Below, one piece after another: positions 17,706 to 29,686 of a stretch of 64,000 nucleotides of DNA. The translations under genes and the position numbers were made by a program. Each line of letters opens with the position of its first letter. The stretch's first letter is position 1. The DNA comes from Pseudomonas duriflava (GTDB lineage Bacteria; Pseudomonadota; Gammaproteobacteria; Pseudomonadales; Pseudomonadaceae): NCBI RefSeq assembly GCF_007830155.1, contig NZ_VLKY01000001.1, forward strand, positions 434,001 to 498,000, given 5' to 3'. The notes under the pieces were generated by a model, which did no database searches, was not told the origin of the DNA, and was given only the letters and a program-made list of their open reading frames with translations.

Positions 17706-18106
17706 GACATCACCTACGATGCAAGCGTGCAGTGTGCCGCAACGCCTTTGGGGCTGCAAAAGACCTGAGGTTCATTAAGTTGAAATGTTCGATCAGCAAA
17801 TTATTTGTAAAAACAGGCGTGATGAGTGCGTAGCCAATACTCGCATTTATAAAGGTATATGTAGTAATCAAGCACAATTTTTGTGCTTTTTCGCATCATT
17901 TTTATGTGAAAAGCACCAAAAAAAGGCAAATGAAATTTTGGGCGTAAAACTTGTTGCATTTAACGGCAAACTTTTGCTTTATACGCTGATGGCGATAGAT
18001 GCAAGGTCATTCGTCTACTTGGATAGCTTGCGAATGATTTTTGCCGTCAGCCTGTGGAGCGTCCCGCAAGGGCATAAAGAATAATTGCGAAGCTTGGAGA
18101 GTGGTA
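17706..18106. other. AT-rich divergent region with alternative hairpins
   Basis: A 400-base AT-rich stretch between plsB (minus) and the cold-shock gene (plus). A 99-codon open frame here has no credible start or composition, so I do not call it. Two overlapping hairpins share one arm: AGCACAA (17871-17877) with TTGTGCT (17881-17887), and GTGCTTTTTCGCAT (17883-17896) with ATGTGAAAAGCAC (17904-17916; one bulge, one wobble). They cannot form together. Promoters of both genes are expected here. Confidence 0.5.
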
Positions 18107-18316
18107 ATGGCTGAACGTGAAACCGGAACCGTCAAATGGTTCAACGATGCCAAGGGATATGGATTCATTCAACGTGAAAGCGGACCGGATGTGTTCGTCC
18201 ATTATCGTGCCATCCGTGGAGAGGGTCATCGCTCATTGATCGAGGGCCAGAAGGTGGAGTTTTCGGTGACTCAAGGCCAGAAAGGCCTTCAAGCCGAAGA
18301 CGTTTCCAAGGTTTGA
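18107..18316 (+). CDS. CspA-family cold-shock protein
   Basis: A 69-residue single-domain cold-shock protein that binds single-stranded nucleic acid and acts as an RNA chaperone or antiterminator. RNP1 is KGYGFI (16-21), RNP2 is VFVH (29-32), and the family start GTVKWFN is present. I choose the ATG at 18107 with GGAGAG before it; an upstream in-frame ATG would add an unlikely 22 residues. It differs from typical CspA proteins in the stretch [16 protein letters not shown], close to CspD or CapB-like variants. A good terminator follows. Confidence 0.95.
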   Translation: MAERETGTVKWFNDAKGYGFIQRESGPDVFVHYRAIRGEGHRSLIEGQKVEFSVTQGQKGLQAEDVSKV

Positions 18317-18322
18317 TCTGCT

Positions 18323-18355
18323 AAGAAAAGCCCGCCGCAGCCGGGCTTTTCTTTT
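18323..18355 (+). terminator. Intrinsic terminator of the cold-shock gene
   Basis: AAGAAAAGCCCG (18323-18334) pairs with CGGGCTTTTCTT (18342-18353), giving a 12-base stem ending in a T-rich tail. A-rich flanks also allow function on the minus strand for the convergent gene. Confidence 0.9.
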
Positions 18356-18375
18356 AATGCGACGTCTGTTTGCTA

Positions 18376-18762
18376 TCAGTGGGTACGCCAGGTGATTTCT
18401 TCTACTTCACCTGTCGTTAGTACCTTAAGCCAACGATCTGCATCTTCTTCTCCCTGCTGCTCTTCCCAGCCCCCCGGTGCACAACGTACCTCGATGCCCA
18501 AGGCTGTACTGGCTGCCTTCGCACAGGCCAGATCATTGTCCCAAGGCGTTGCATCGCTTTCCAATAACAAGCTGTTCCATGAGCCAACTGCCTTTGGTAG
18601 CCAGGTTACTGGTATGGAGGCGCCTTCGATGTTGATCGTACATTTGCGGGTTTGGCCCTGTTGCCGCCATTCGCTGCAAGGGCCGAGGGTGTTGGTCAGC
18701 CAATCAGTAATAGCGGATTGATCAGCATCCTTTACATAAATTTCAATATCAGGCTGGCGCAT
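18376..18762 (-). CDS. Conserved hypothetical protein (128 residues)
   Basis: A small acidic cytoplasmic protein without signal peptide or membrane segment. It starts at the ATG at 18762 (MRQPDIEIYV); a TTG 12 bases upstream is less likely. It has an alpha/beta look, with IEIYVKDADQ at the start, IPVTWLPKAVGSWNSL in the middle and CAPGGWEEQQGEEDADRW near the end. I recall closely similar proteins in other Pseudomonas, but know no function. It lies 22 bases downstream of rlmA-dapE and may be the last gene of that unit. Confidence 0.75.
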   Translation of the reverse strand: MRQPDIEIYVKDADQSAITDWLTNTLGPCSEWRQQGQTRKCTINIEGASIPVTWLPKAVGSWNSLLLESDATPWDNDLACAKAASTALGIEVRCAPGGWEEQQGEEDADRWLKVLTTGEVEEITWRTH

Positions 18763-18783
18763 GACAGTTCTCAAGGCAAGTAA

Positions 18784-19590
18784 TCAGGTCCGGGTAATCC
18801 AATCGTAGCGTACGGCAACAGTAACCTCTAAGGGTTCGGCTAGCACACGCTCACGTCGTTCCGCATTTACCCGCCATCCATGAGGAGTCATGGACAGCAG
18901 GTCGGACCGCGCCTCACGGCTGGTCAGATTCAGCCGGAAGGATAAGGACTCGCTTTGTGCCAGGCCTAGTTCGGCTGGCAGACTTTGCAGGTGCTTGGCT
19001 TCATCATAGTCGCGTACCTCGTCATAAAGCCGTTGTCTCAACTCGATCAGGTGTTCGCGTGCAGGGCCGAGGCGAAGTATTCCACCGCCCGGTGCAAGCA
19101 GGCGTAAGGCTTCAGCCCAGTCGATAGGGCTGAATACACTGGTCAGGAGCTGACAGCTGGCCGGCGGTAAGGGAATACGAGCCATGCTTGCCACCATCCA
19201 GGTTAGCTGAGGCGCTTGGCGGCAGGCGCGGCGTACGGCTTCACGAGAAATATCCAAGGCATAGCCGTCCCGGTGAGGAAGGGCTTCGGCCAGTCGTGCG
19301 GTATAAAAACCCTCTCCGCAACCAATATCCACCCAACAGGCCGGGTCTCTTTCATGTGCTAATCCGGCCAAGCGCTCCGCCAGCGGAGCGTAATAGCCTG
19401 CACCAAGAAAACGTCGGCGTGCTTCTACCATTTCGGCATTGTCACCGGGGTCCTTGCTCTTCTTATGCTGAACGGGCAAGAGGTTTAGATAACCCTGGCG
19501 AGCGCGGTCGAACCGGTGGCCTTGCTCGCACATGACGCCTTGTTCAGCAGTGGCCAGGGGTAGGGAGCAAAGAGGGCAAATCAGCTTCAT
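18784..19590 (-). CDS. rlmA: 23S rRNA (guanine(745)-N1)-methyltransferase
   Basis: A 268-residue SAM-dependent methyltransferase. An N-terminal zinc site is seen in CPLC (5, 8), Cys21 and His25; the SAM-binding motif is [14 protein letters not shown]. The family blocks [19 protein letters not shown] and [15 protein letters not shown] identify RlmA, which methylates G745 in helix 35 of 23S rRNA. TlrB-type relatives methylate G748 and cannot be fully excluded. Its ATG overlaps the dapE stop by 4 bases. Confidence 0.92.
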   Translation of the reverse strand: MKLICPLCSLPLATAEQGVMCEQGHRFDRARQGYLNLLPVQHKKSKDPGDNAEMVEARRRFLGAGYYAPLAERLAGLAHERDPACWVDIGCGEGFYTARLAEALPHRDGYALDISREAVRRACRQAPQLTWMVASMARIPLPPASCQLLTSVFSPIDWAEALRLLAPGGGILRLGPAREHLIELRQRLYDEVRDYDEAKHLQSLPAELGLAQSESLSFRLNLTSREARSDLLSMTPHGWRVNAERRERVLAEPLEVTVAVRYDWITRT

Positions 19591-20726
19591 GCAAGCAACC
19601 GTACCAGTGTCTGGTAATAAACATCTGTCAGCAGATCTAGATCGCTAGCGAGTACGCGTTCATTAACCTGATGGATCGTGGCGTTTACTGGGCCAACCTC
19701 AACAACCTGAGTTCCTAACGTGGCGATGAAGCGACCATCGGACGTACCGCCGCTGGTCGAAGCTTCCGGGGTCCGGCCCGTAATCATCTGAACGCTGGAC
19801 GAAATAGCATCCAGCAGCTCGCCCGGTTCGGTAATGAAGGGTAGACCCGACAAGGCCCAATCGATATGCCAATCCAGTTCATGTTTGTCGAGAATTGCTT
19901 CGACCCGTTGCTTTAACCCTTCCTCGGTTGATTCAGTTGAAAAGCGGAAATTAAACAACGCCTGTAGCTCACCTGGAATGACATTGTTAGCTCCGGTACC
20001 CGCATTCAGATTGGAGATCTGGAACGTTGTTGGCGGGAAAAAAGCGTTGCCTGCATCCCATGACTCGGCAGCCAACTCGGCCAGGGCAGCCGCAGCCAGA
20101 TGAATCGGGTTGCGCGCTAGGTGAGGGTAGGCAACATGGCCTTGCTTGCCGCGAATAGTCAGCTTGCCGTTCAAAGAGCCGCGCCGGCCATTTTTTACAA
20201 CGTCTCCGAGTAGGTTCGTGCTGGACGGCTCTCCCACGATGCACCAATCCAGCCGCTCGCCACGGGCCCGCAGGCGCTCCACAACAGCCCGGGTGCCATG
20301 CAACGCAGGGCCTTCCTCATCGCTGGTAATCAGAAAGGCAATAGCCCCTTTATGGTCAGGATAATCGGCGACGAAACGCTCGACTGCTACAATCATACTG
20401 GCCAGACTGCCTTTCATATCAGCCGCTCCGCGACCACGTAACATGCCATCGCTATCGATCGTGGCATCGAAGGGCCCCTGTTGCCAGGCCTCGACCGGTC
20501 CGGTCGGCACCACGTCGGTATGTCCGGCGAAGCATAAGACGGGCCCATCGTTGCCGCGTCGAGCCCAGAAATTGTCCACGTCCTCGATACGCATGGGTTC
20601 AAGAGCGAAACCGGCAGCCTCTAGACGTTGCATCATCAGGGCCTGGCAGCCTTCATCTACCGGCGTGACGGAGGGGCGGCGGATCAGCTCGCAGGCAAGC
20701 GAGAGCGTCGGGGTAAGGGTGGTCAT
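19587..20726 (-). CDS. dapE: Succinyl-diaminopimelate desuccinylase
   Basis: The 379-residue zinc enzyme removes succinate from N-succinyl-LL-diaminopimelate in lysine and peptidoglycan precursor synthesis. M20-peptidase motifs are visible: [12 protein letters not shown] with the first metal His and catalytic Asp, [10 protein letters not shown], and TSDEEGPA with the general-base glutamates. A late [10 protein letters not shown] block carries substrate-binding residues, and a final metal histidine is in [11 protein letters not shown]-like sequence. It precedes rlmA with a 4-base overlap and is divergent from tcdA. Confidence 0.96.
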   Translation of the reverse strand: MTTLTPTLSLACELIRRPSVTPVDEGCQALMMQRLEAAGFALEPMRIEDVDNFWARRGNDGPVLCFAGHTDVVPTGPVEAWQQGPFDATIDSDGMLRGRGAADMKGSLASMIVAVERFVADYPDHKGAIAFLITSDEEGPALHGTRAVVERLRARGERLDWCIVGEPSSTNLLGDVVKNGRRGSLNGKLTIRGKQGHVAYPHLARNPIHLAAAALAELAAESWDAGNAFFPPTTFQISNLNAGTGANNVIPGELQALFNFRFSTESTEEGLKQRVEAILDKHELDWHIDWALSGLPFITEPGELLDAISSSVQMITGRTPEASTSGGTSDGRFIATLGTQVVEVGPVNATIHQVNERVLASDLDLLTDVYYQTLVRLLA

Positions 20727-20857
20727 GGACTTATCCTGGAGCAGAAGGCATAAAAGTACCTATGGTAAAGCAAAATGCACGGCAGAACGTCGGCTTCGGT
20801 TATCAACAAGGCAAGTTCAGGGCTCTATACTGAGCAGCTCGTTGAGTGAGAGCCTTT

Positions 20858-21661
20858 ATGAATATTGATCAGCAACGCTTCGGTGGCATTACTCGCCTGT
20901 ATGGTAATGAGGCGCTGGAGCGCTTAGCAGCCAGTCATGTAGCCGTTGTCGGAATTGGTGGCGTCGGTTCCTGGGCTGCCGAGGCCCTGGCACGCAGTGG
21001 GGTAGGGCGAATTAGCCTGTTCGACCTGGATGATGTCTGCATTAGCAATACGAATCGTCAGATCCACGCGCTGGAAGGGCAGATCGGCCGCGCCAAAGTT
21101 GATGTCATGGCGGAGCGTATCCGAGCCATTAGTCCGGCGTGCGCCGTGCATGCTGTGGCAGATTTTGTCACGCGAGAAACCATGGCTGACTACATCACCA
21201 GCGATATTGACCTGGTGCTGGATTGTATCGACAGTGTCGCGTCCAAGGCGGCGCTGATTTCTTGGTGTAAGCGTCGCAAGATCAACATTATTACGACTGG
21301 TGGTGCAGGTGGTCAGATCGACCCTACCCAGATACAGATTGTTGATCTCAACCGCACTTACAATGATCCCTTGGCCTCGCGAGTGCGCTCGCTGCTGCGA
21401 CGCGACTATGGATTTTCCCGTAATCCGACACGGCACTACAGTGTGCCTTGTGTGTTCTCTACTGAGCAGCTGCGCTATCCCAAACCGGATGGTACGGTTT
21501 GTCAGGCTAAAGGCTTTGTGGGGGAGGGGGTACGGCTGGATTGTGCGGGCGGATTTGGTGCCGTGATGATGGTGACTGCCACGTTTGGCATGGTGGCAGC
21601 TGCCAAAGCGGTAGACAAGCTAATTGCAAAGCCCCTAAACCTAAAACAGTCTGACCCCTGA
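20858..21661 (+). CDS. tcdA: tRNA threonylcarbamoyladenosine dehydratase
   Basis: A 267-residue E1-like (ThiF/MoeB-type) ATP-dependent enzyme that cyclises t6A37 of ANN-decoding tRNAs to ct6A. The nucleotide-binding loop is GIGGVGSWAAEAL, the adenylation Arg lies in NRQIHA, and the C-terminal CVFSTEQLRYP block is typical of TcdA/CsdL. I start at the ATG at 20858 behind GTGAGAG rather than 12 bases upstream. In E. coli it is linked to the csd sulfur system, not seen here. Confidence 0.94.
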   Translation: MNIDQQRFGGITRLYGNEALERLAASHVAVVGIGGVGSWAAEALARSGVGRISLFDLDDVCISNTNRQIHALEGQIGRAKVDVMAERIRAISPACAVHAVADFVTRETMADYITSDIDLVLDCIDSVASKAALISWCKRRKINIITTGGAGGQIDPTQIQIVDLNRTYNDPLASRVRSLLRRDYGFSRNPTRHYSVPCVFSTEQLRYPKPDGTVCQAKGFVGEGVRLDCAGGFGAVMMVTATFGMVAAAKAVDKLIAKPLNLKQSDP

Positions 21662-21680
21662 ATTAGCAGGTGAGCAAGGA

Positions 21681-23303
<1,623 letters not shown>

Positions 23304-23351
23304 CTAGAATATGCAGCCCCGAAATTCCCCTAGCCCCGAGGCTGTCCTACG

Positions 23352-26300
23352 ATGCTGATCCTGCGCGGCGCTCCCGCTCTCTCTTCATTTCGTCACGGCA
23401 AACTGCTCGACCAACTAACCCGCAAGGTGGCGGGCGTTACCGGCCTTTACGCCGAATTCGCTCACTTCGCCGAAGTGGTTGGCACCCTCACCGATGACGA
23501 GGAGCGCGTACTTGAACGCCTGCTCAAATATGGTCCGAGTGTGCCCGTTCAGGAGCCGGCCGGTCGCCTGTTCCTGGTAGTGCCGCGTTTCGGCACCATT
23601 TCGCCCTGGTCCAGCAAGGCGACCGATATCGCTCATAACTGCGGCCTTGCCAAAGTCGAGCGAATCGAACGCGGTATTGCTTATTACGTGGCCGGTAGCT
23701 TCTCAGAAAGCGATACACAGGCCCTTGCAGCTCTTCTGCATGACCGCATGACCCAGCTCGTATTGAGCGGACTGGATGAAGCCGAGGGGCTTTTTAGTCA
23801 TGCTACCCCCAAACAGTTGACTGCAATCGATATCCTTGGTGGTGGTCGTGCTGCGCTGGAGGCTGCCAATGTAACCCTGGGTCTGGCGTTGGCTGATGAT
23901 GAAATCGATTATCTGGTTAGCAGCTTTACCAGCCTAGGGCGCAATCCGCACGACATCGAGTTGATGATGTTCGCCCAGGCAAACTCTGAGCACTGTCGTC
24001 ATAAGATCTTTAATGCCAGCTGGGATATCGATGGCGAAAGCCAGGAAAAGTCCTTGTTTGGCATGATCAAGAACACTTATGAAATGAATCGTGAAGGAGT
24101 TCTGTCCGCATACAAGGATAATGCTGCCGTCATCGAGGGCTTTACGGCGGGCCGCTTCTACCCTGATCCGGAAACGCGGCAGTACAGCGCGAATCAGGAG
24201 CCGGTTCATATCCTGATGAAGGTGGAAACGCATAACCACCCAACTGCAATCGCTCCGTTCCCTGGCGCGTCTACCGGCTCGGGCGGCGAGATCCGCGATG
24301 AGGGTGCGACTGGTCGTGGTGCCAAGCCAAAGGCAGGCCTGACGGGCTTCACCGTCTCCAATTTGAACATTCCTGGTTTCGAGCAGCCTTGGGAAAAAGC
24401 CTATGGCAAGCCCGAGCGCATCGTGACGCCGTTGGACATTATGATCGAAGGCCCACTGGGCGGTGCTGCGTTCAACAACGAGTTTGGCCGTCCGGCGCTG
24501 GCAGGTTACTTCCGTACTTTCGAGCAGGCGGTTGAAACTCCGCGGGGCGAAGAAGTCCGGGGTTACCATAAGCCAATCATGCTGGCCGGCGGCATGGGTA
24601 ATATCCGCGCCGATCATGTGCAGAAAGGCGATATCTCGGTGGGCGGCAAGCTGATTGTCCTGGGTGGTCCAGCCATGCTGATTGGCCTGGGCGGCGGTGC
24701 GGCTTCGTCGATGTCTACAGGTACAAGCTCTGCGGACTTGGATTTCGCCTCGGTACAGCGCGAAAACCCTGAGATGGAGCGTCGCTGTCAGGAGGTGATC
24801 GACCGCTGCTGGCAGATGGGTGATAAGAACCCCATCACCTTCATTCATGACGTAGGTGCGGGCGGTCTGTCCAATGCCTTCCCGGAACTGGTCAACGATG
24901 CTGGTCGTGGCGGTCGTTTCGAGCTGCGTAACGTGCCGAACGATGAACCCGGCATGAGCCCATTGGAGATCTGGTGTAACGAGTCTCAGGAACGCTATGT
25001 GCTTTCCGTGGACGCTGAGAATTTCGAAACCTTCAAGGCTATCTGTGAGCGCGAGCGCTGCCCGTTTGCGGTCGTTGGCGAGGCCACTGAAGAGCGTCGT
25101 CTTACCGTGGCCGATAGTCACTTTGAAAACAATGCTGTCGATATGCCGCTGGATGTCCTTTTAGGCAAGCCGCCGCGCATGCATCGCTCGGCTATCCGAG
25201 AGGAAGCGTTAGGTGATGATTTTGACGGGGCAGGACTGGACCTCACGGAAGCGGTTGAACGCGTTCTGCGCCATCCGGCTGTCGCTAGCAAAAGTTTCTT
25301 GATCACGATTGGCGATCGAACCATCACTGGCCTGGTAGCACGCGATCAGATGGTAGGCCCCTGGCAGGTTCCGGTAGCAGACTGCGCTGTAACGGCTACC
25401 AGCTATACCGTCTATACCGGTGAGGCCATGGCCATGGGCGAGCGTACTCCTTTGGCATTGCTGGATGCGCCAGCCTCTGGCCGCATGGCTGTGGGTGAAA
25501 CGCTGACCAATATCGCGTCGGCTCGTATCGAGAAGATCAGCGATATCAAGCTGTCCGCTAACTGGATGGCTGCCGCGGGTCATCCGGGTGAAGACGCCCG
25601 CCTGTACGACACTGTAAAAGCAGTGGGCATGGAGCTGTGTCCAGCGCTGGGTATCACTATTCCAGTGGGCAAGGACTCTATGTCCATGAAGACGCGCTGG
25701 GAAGATAACGGTCAAGACAAGAGCGTGACCTCACCGCTGTCGTTGATCGTAACCGGCTTCGCCCCGGTTCAGGATATTCGCCAGACCCTGACGCCTGAAC
25801 TGCGTCTGGACAAAGGCGAGACTGATCTGATTTTGATCGACCTGGGCCGTGGACAGAACCGTCTGGGTGGCTCAATCCTGGCGCAGGTACATCAGAAGAT
25901 GGGTCGCCTGGCTCCGGACGTTGATGACGCAGAAGACCTCAAGGCTTTCTTTGCGGTCATCCAAGGACTGAACAGAGACGGCCTGGTCCTGTCCTATCAT
26001 GACCGTTCCGATGGCGGCTTGATCACTACGCTGGTCGAAATGGCCTTTGCTGGCCATTGTGGTTTGGCGCTCAAGCTGGATGCGTTGGCAGCGACGCGCG
26101 ATGAGCTGGTTCGTGCCTTGTTTGCCGAAGAGCTGGGTGCTGTGATTCAGGTACCGCAAGGCTTTACATCTGAGGTCTTGGCTCAGTTCAGTGCAGCTGG
26201 CCTTGAGGAGTGCGTGGCTGTTATTGGTCAGCCGGTCAATGGCTACGACGTTACTATTACGTACAACGAGCAGAGTGTATTCAAGGCGGAGCGCCGTTTG

Positions 26301-27251
26301 TTGCAACGCATCTGGAGCGAAACCAGTTACCAGATCCAACGCTTGCGTGACAATGCCGAGTGTGCTCAGCAGGAATACGACGCGCTGCTGGAAGAAGATA
26401 ATCCCGGTCTGACAGCTAAACTGAGTTTCGACCCGAACGATGATATCGCTGCTCCATACATCAAGACGGGTGTGCGTCCTCAGGTAGCCATCCTTCGCGA
26501 GCAAGGCGTCAACGGTCAGGTAGAGATGGCCGCGGCGTTCGACCGAGCAGGTTTTGCCTCGGTAGACGTGCACATGAGCGATATCCTGGCCGGTCGCGTC
26601 GACCTGAACAGCTTTAAAGGTGTAGTCGCCTGTGGTGGCTTCTCCTATGGAGACGTTTTAGGGGCTGGCGAGGGGTGGGCCAAGTCCATTCTATTTAATG
26701 CCCGGGCTCGGGATGCGTTCCAGCAATTTTTCGAACGTACTGACAGTTTCACACTAGGCGTTTGCAATGGCTGCCAGATGGTATCCAACTTGCGTGAGCT
26801 GGTGCCGGGAAGTGAGTTCTGGCCTCGCTTCGTGCGTAATCGCTCGGAGCAGTTCGAGGCGCGTATCGCCATGCTGCAGGTACAGGAGTCGCCGTCTCTG
26901 TTCTTTGCAGGAATGGCAGGCTCTCGTATGCCTATAGCTATTGCTCATGGTGAAGGTCATGCTGAGTACAAAGATGCCGCTGCGCTGCAAGCGTCGGACG
27001 CCTCGGGCACTGTGTCGTTACGCTTTGTCGACAACCACGGACGTGTGACCGAGACCTATCCAGCGAATCCCAATGGCTCGCCGCTGGGTATTACCGGCTT
27101 AACCAGCCGCGACGGTCGCGTCACTGTCATGATGCCGCACCCTGAGCGTGTCTTCCGTGCGGTTCAGAACTCGTGGATTCCACGCGACTGGCAGGGCGAA
27201 GATGGCGGTTGGATGCGTATGTTCCGTAACGCACGTGTCTGGGTCGATTAA
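23352..27251 (+). CDS. purL: Phosphoribosylformylglycinamidine synthase
   Basis: The 1299-residue single-chain enzyme makes formylglycinamidine ribotide from FGAR, glutamine and ATP, the fourth step of purine synthesis. The N-terminal domain starts [10 protein letters not shown]; the catalytic core carries [15 protein letters not shown] and [19 protein letters not shown]; the ammonia is produced by the C-terminal glutamine amidotransferase domain with catalytic Cys1138 in GVCNGCQMV and the HGEGH motif. This is the large fused form of Gammaproteobacteria, without separate PurQ or PurS. It is divergent from mltF, as in other Pseudomonas. A terminator follows. Confidence 0.98.
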   Translation: MLILRGAPALSSFRHGKLLDQLTRKVAGVTGLYAEFAHFAEVVGTLTDDEERVLERLLKYGPSVPVQEPAGRLFLVVPRFGTISPWSSKATDIAHNCGLAKVERIERGIAYYVAGSFSESDTQALAALLHDRMTQLVLSGLDEAEGLFSHATPKQLTAIDILGGGRAALEAANVTLGLALADDEIDYLVSSFTSLGRNPHDIELMMFAQANSEHCRHKIFNASWDIDGESQEKSLFGMIKNTYEMNREGVLSAYKDNAAVIEGFTAGRFYPDPETRQYSANQEPVHILMKVETHNHPTAIAPFPGASTGSGGEIRDEGATGRGAKPKAGLTGFTVSNLNIPGFEQPWEKAYGKPERIVTPLDIMIEGPLGGAAFNNEFGRPALAGYFRTFEQAVETPRGEEVRGYHKPIMLAGGMGNIRADHVQKGDISVGGKLIVLGGPAMLIGLGGGAASSMSTGTSSADLDFASVQRENPEMERRCQEVIDRCWQMGDKNPITFIHDVGAGGLSNAFPELVNDAGRGGRFELRNVPNDEPGMSPLEIWCNESQERYVLSVDAENFETFKAICERERCPFAVVGEATEERRLTVADSHFENNAVDMPLDVLLGKPPRMHRSAIREEALGDDFDGAGLDLTEAVERVLRHPAVASKSFLITIGDRTITGLVARDQMVGPWQVPVADCAVTATSYTVYTGEAMAMGERTPLALLDAPASGRMAVGETLTNIASARIEKISDIKLSANWMAAAGHPGEDARLYDTVKAVGMELCPALGITIPVGKDSMSMKTRWEDNGQDKSVTSPLSLIVTGFAPVQDIRQTLTPELRLDKGETDLILIDLGRGQNRLGGSILAQVHQKMGRLAPDVDDAEDLKAFFAVIQGLNRDGLVLSYHDRSDGGLITTLVEMAFAGHCGLALKLDALAATRDELVRALFAEELGAVIQVPQGFTSEVLAQFSAAGLEECVAVIGQPVNGYDVTITYNEQSVFKAERRLLQRIWSETSYQIQRLRDNAECAQQEYDALLEEDNPGLTAKLSFDPNDDIAAPYIKTGVRPQVAILREQGVNGQVEMAAAFDRAGFASVDVHMSDILAGRVDLNSFKGVVACGGFSYGDVLGAGEGWAKSILFNARARDAFQQFFERTDSFTLGVCNGCQMVSNLRELVPGSEFWPRFVRNRSEQFEARIAMLQVQESPSLFFAGMAGSRMPIAIAHGEGHAEYKDAAALQASDASGTVSLRFVDNHGRVTETYPANPNGSPLGITGLTSRDGRVTVMMPHPERVFRAVQNSWIPRDWQGEDGGWMRMFRNARVWVD

Positions 27252-27287
27252 GACCTGCTCGTGTTCACCTTGTTAATGTGAGCGATT

Positions 27288-27328
27288 GCCCTCCGTGACG
27301 ATTAAATTGTCCCGGGGGGCTTTTCTTT
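27288..27328 (+). terminator. purL terminator
   Basis: GCCCTCCG (27288-27295) pairs with CGGGGGGC (27313-27320), including one wobble, and is followed directly by TTTTCTTT. Confidence 0.75.
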
Positions 27329-27415
27329 GAAGGAATATCGTTAGAATTCATAAAAAAAAGCGGCACCCTTTCGGGGTATCTTGTCTCGAAAGCCGTCTGT
27401 CCGTGGAGAGCCTTA

Positions 27416-27733
27416 ATGTACAAGCTGTGTTTTTATGTGCCTGACAGCCATTTGGACGCTGTAAAGACCGCCGTTTTCGAAGTGGGTGCAGGGCGGATCG
27501 GTAATTACGACAGTTGTTGTTGGCAAGTGCTCGGTCAGGGGCAGTTCCGTCCTTTGCAAGGCAGTCGCCCTTATTTAGGGCAGGCTGGCTGGGTCGAAAC
27601 TGTACCGGAATGGAAAGTAGAGATGGTATGTGACGACACCGTGATTCACGATGCCGTCAAGGCCTTGAAAAAAGCACACCCTTACGAAGTGCCAGCGTTC
27701 GATGTCTGGCGTTTAACTGATATGGCTTTTTAG
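27416..27733 (+). CDS. NIF3-like/YqfO-type small protein
   Basis: A 105-residue protein matching the insert domain found in YqfO/NIF3 proteins but standing alone: YKLCFYVPDSHLDAVKTAVF at the start, GAGRIGNYDSCCWQ, GQGQFRPLQGSRPYLG, and KKAHPYEVPAFDVW near the end. This fold resembles CutA/PII-like trimers. The function is unknown; metal or nucleotide binding is possible. The ATG follows GTGGAGAG by 6 bases. It is convergent with the L,D-transpeptidase gene, only 3 bases apart. Confidence 0.85.
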   Translation: MYKLCFYVPDSHLDAVKTAVFEVGAGRIGNYDSCCWQVLGQGQFRPLQGSRPYLGQAGWVETVPEWKVEMVCDDTVIHDAVKALKKAHPYEVPAFDVWRLTDMAF

Positions 27734-27736
27734 ATG

Positions 27737-28249
27737 TCAGGGTTGGATTTCAATTAGCGTGCCATCCTTGACCAATGTCCATACTTCTTGCATGTCCGCA
27801 TTAGTCAAGGCGATGCAGCCGTTCGTCCAGTTGAGCGATGAAAAATACCATTCTGGATATTCCTCATCCAAAGGGGTGCCATGGATCATGATCATGTTGC
27901 CAGGCGGTACGCCTTGCTCCTTGGCGCGAGCCACATCCCGGGCGTTGGGATAGGAAATGTGCATGGCCAAATTGTACTTATCACTTTTCTTGCGCCAGTC
28001 AATCCAATAAAAGCCCTCTGGAGTTCTCTGGTCCCCTTCACGCAGTTTCGGTCCCTTTGGATATTTACCAAGTGAAACCCGGTAGCTTTTGACGACATCT
28101 CCTTTGCTGAGCAGCTCCAGGCGGTTCTGGGATTTCACTACAAGTACCTTGTCGATGGTACGTCCACTAAGAGTAACTGTTGTGCTTGCAGCGCCTAAGG
28201 TAGTGAATGCAAGACAATAAAAAGCGACCAGCCAATACATCCAGCGCAT
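27737..28249 (-). CDS. L,D-transpeptidase family protein (YkuD domain)
   Basis: A 170-residue exported protein with a signal peptide (hydrophobic residues about 5-20). The YkuD catalytic block is present as MIMIHGTPLDEE followed by WTNGCIALTNADM, with the nucleophilic Cys. Such enzymes form 3-3 peptidoglycan crosslinks or attach proteins to peptidoglycan in the periplasm. The usual SHGC is TNGC here, a form I have seen in the short YafK-like group, so activity may be hydrolysis or a different attachment. No LysM domain is present. Confidence 0.88.
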   Translation of the reverse strand: MRWMYWLVAFYCLAFTTLGAASTTVTLSGRTIDKVLVVKSQNRLELLSKGDVVKSYRVSLGKYPKGPKLREGDQRTPEGFYWIDWRKKSDKYNLAMHISYPNARDVARAKEQGVPPGNMIMIHGTPLDEEYPEWYFSSLNWTNGCIALTNADMQEVWTLVKDGTLIEIQP

Positions 28250-28339
28250 GTGAAAAGTGATCCCCAGCTAAACGACTGCAATAAGCAGCCAAAGCACGTT
28301 GCTGTTTTATAAGTGTATAGGAATAGTTACGACTACTGA

Positions 28340-28882
28340 TCAGCGCTCTGGCATGGGAGCCATGCCTTCATGATGGACACTGTAATAGCCGTTTCGCCGA
28401 TCAGCGAAATAGCATTCTAGGGTACGTGCAATAGCTGGGAAAGCAAGTGACGACCAAGGGATATCGGCTTCCTCAAAAAGAGCAGTTTCCAGGCTTTCTT
28501 CGCCCGTCCCGAAAAGGCCGTCTCGCAGTTCTCCTCGGAAAAGCATATACACCTGGTTGATATGAGGCAGGTCGAACAAAGCATACAGTTGTAGGTTGAT
28601 CACCTGAGCGCAAGCTTCTTCCCGGGTTTCTCGAGCTGCCGCCTGCTCGATGGTTTCTCCATTTTCCATAAAGCCGGCTGGTAACGTCCAAAAGCCTCGG
28701 CGTGGCTCAATTGCCCGACGGCACAGCAATATTTTGTTTTCCCAGATAGGTAAGCATCCTGCAACGATGCGAGGGTTTTGATAGTGCACAGTATGGCACT
28801 GTGTACATACATGACGAAGGCGCGAGTCCCCGGCAGGAATGCGTTGTGCTAGAGCGCCGCCGCAATAATTGCAGAACTTCAT
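28340..28882 (-). CDS. Zinc-ribbon Nudix hydrolase
   Basis: A 180-residue cytoplasmic protein. The ATG at 28882 (MKFCNYCGGA) has GAGGAGGC upstream; the longer frame is not credible. An N-terminal zinc ribbon has Cys4, Cys7, Cys26 and Cys29. It is followed by a Nudix domain with box GFMENGE...RETREEACA. The pattern resembles NudC (NADH/NAD-cap pyrophosphatase) but lacks the NudC N-terminal domain and is shorter. It belongs to a compact zinc-ribbon Nudix group with unknown substrate, perhaps ADP-ribose or NAD derivatives. Confidence 0.88.
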   Translation of the reverse strand: MKFCNYCGGALAQRIPAGDSRLRHVCTQCHTVHYQNPRIVAGCLPIWENKILLCRRAIEPRRGFWTLPAGFMENGETIEQAAARETREEACAQVINLQLYALFDLPHINQVYMLFRGELRDGLFGTGEESLETALFEEADIPWSSLAFPAIARTLECYFADRRNGYYSVHHEGMAPMPER

Positions 28883-28999
28883 AATGCCTCCTCGGTAATC
28901 TCGCCATCTTGCGAGGTGCTTATTCAACGTGCAAGAGGGTTGGGCAAGCTGGATATTCCATGCCATGATGCTTGAATGTAAGCGCGTGGAGAAAGCATC

Positions 29000-29590
29000 G
29001 TGGATGAATTGCTCCATCGATTGCGGAGCTATAAGCCGCGTCATCTGGAGATTGATCGTTCCTATCCGGAAGCCGCTGTGTTGCTGCCGATTATTCGTGG
29101 CGATGATCCAGAACTGGTACTGACATTACGTGCCAGCCATTTGTCTACCCATGGCGGAGAGGTGGCGCTACCAGGTGGCCGGCGCGATCCTGAAGACCCC
29201 AGCCTTATTCACACAGCTCTGCGTGAAGCCTATGAAGAAATTGGGCTACCGCCGGGGCTTGTCGAAGTTGTAGGGCCGCTGAGTCCATTGATTTCCCATT
29301 TCGGGATCAAGGTTACGCCGTATGTTGGCCTTATCCCTGAGTTTATAGATTACACACCCAATGACGCTGAGATTGCGGCTGTGTTTACGGTACCGCTAAG
29401 CTTTCTTTGTGAGGTGCCGCCCGATGTGACGCCTCGTATGGATGAGCAGGGTAGGTGTTGTTATGTTCCTAGTTATCAGTACGGGGAATACCGGATCTGG
29501 GGGCTTACGGCAGCCATTATCGTCGAGCTGGTCAATGTACTTTATGATGCAGATATCTCTCTGTATAAACCGCCAGGACCGTTGTGCTAG
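29000..29590 (+). CDS. Nudix hydrolase, CoA pyrophosphatase-like
   Basis: A 196-residue Nudix protein with a GTG start (29000) behind GGAGAAAG. The sequence VLTLRASHLSTHGGEVALPG followed by GRRDPEDPSL and ALREAYEEIGL combines the Nudix box with the upstream block typical of the CoA pyrophosphatase family (YeaB/NudL), which hydrolyses CoA or its derivatives. The family motif is imperfect, so the substrate is tentative. It is divergent from the zinc-ribbon Nudix gene, giving two Nudix genes within 1.3 kb. Confidence 0.85.
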   Translation: MDELLHRLRSYKPRHLEIDRSYPEAAVLLPIIRGDDPELVLTLRASHLSTHGGEVALPGGRRDPEDPSLIHTALREAYEEIGLPPGLVEVVGPLSPLISHFGIKVTPYVGLIPEFIDYTPNDAEIAAVFTVPLSFLCEVPPDVTPRMDEQGRCCYVPSYQYGEYRIWGLTAAIIVELVNVLYDADISLYKPPGPLC

Positions 29591-29686
29591 TTCACGCTCT
29601 TTAAATGAGTGAAAGGCTGGTAGGTTTGGCGAGCGGAGCGAAAGCAAAATGTGCACAATGCCGCCCTGATGTCCGAGAGCTGAAGC

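Noticed and set aside
17785-18084. 99-codon frame in the AT-rich region before the cold-shock gene
   Set aside because: No ribosome-binding site, odd composition, and the region has hairpins and promoter character instead.
23934-25121. 395-codon open frame antisense to purL
   Set aside because: It lies wholly within purL on the opposite strand; its translation has no recognisable domain and purL is unambiguous.
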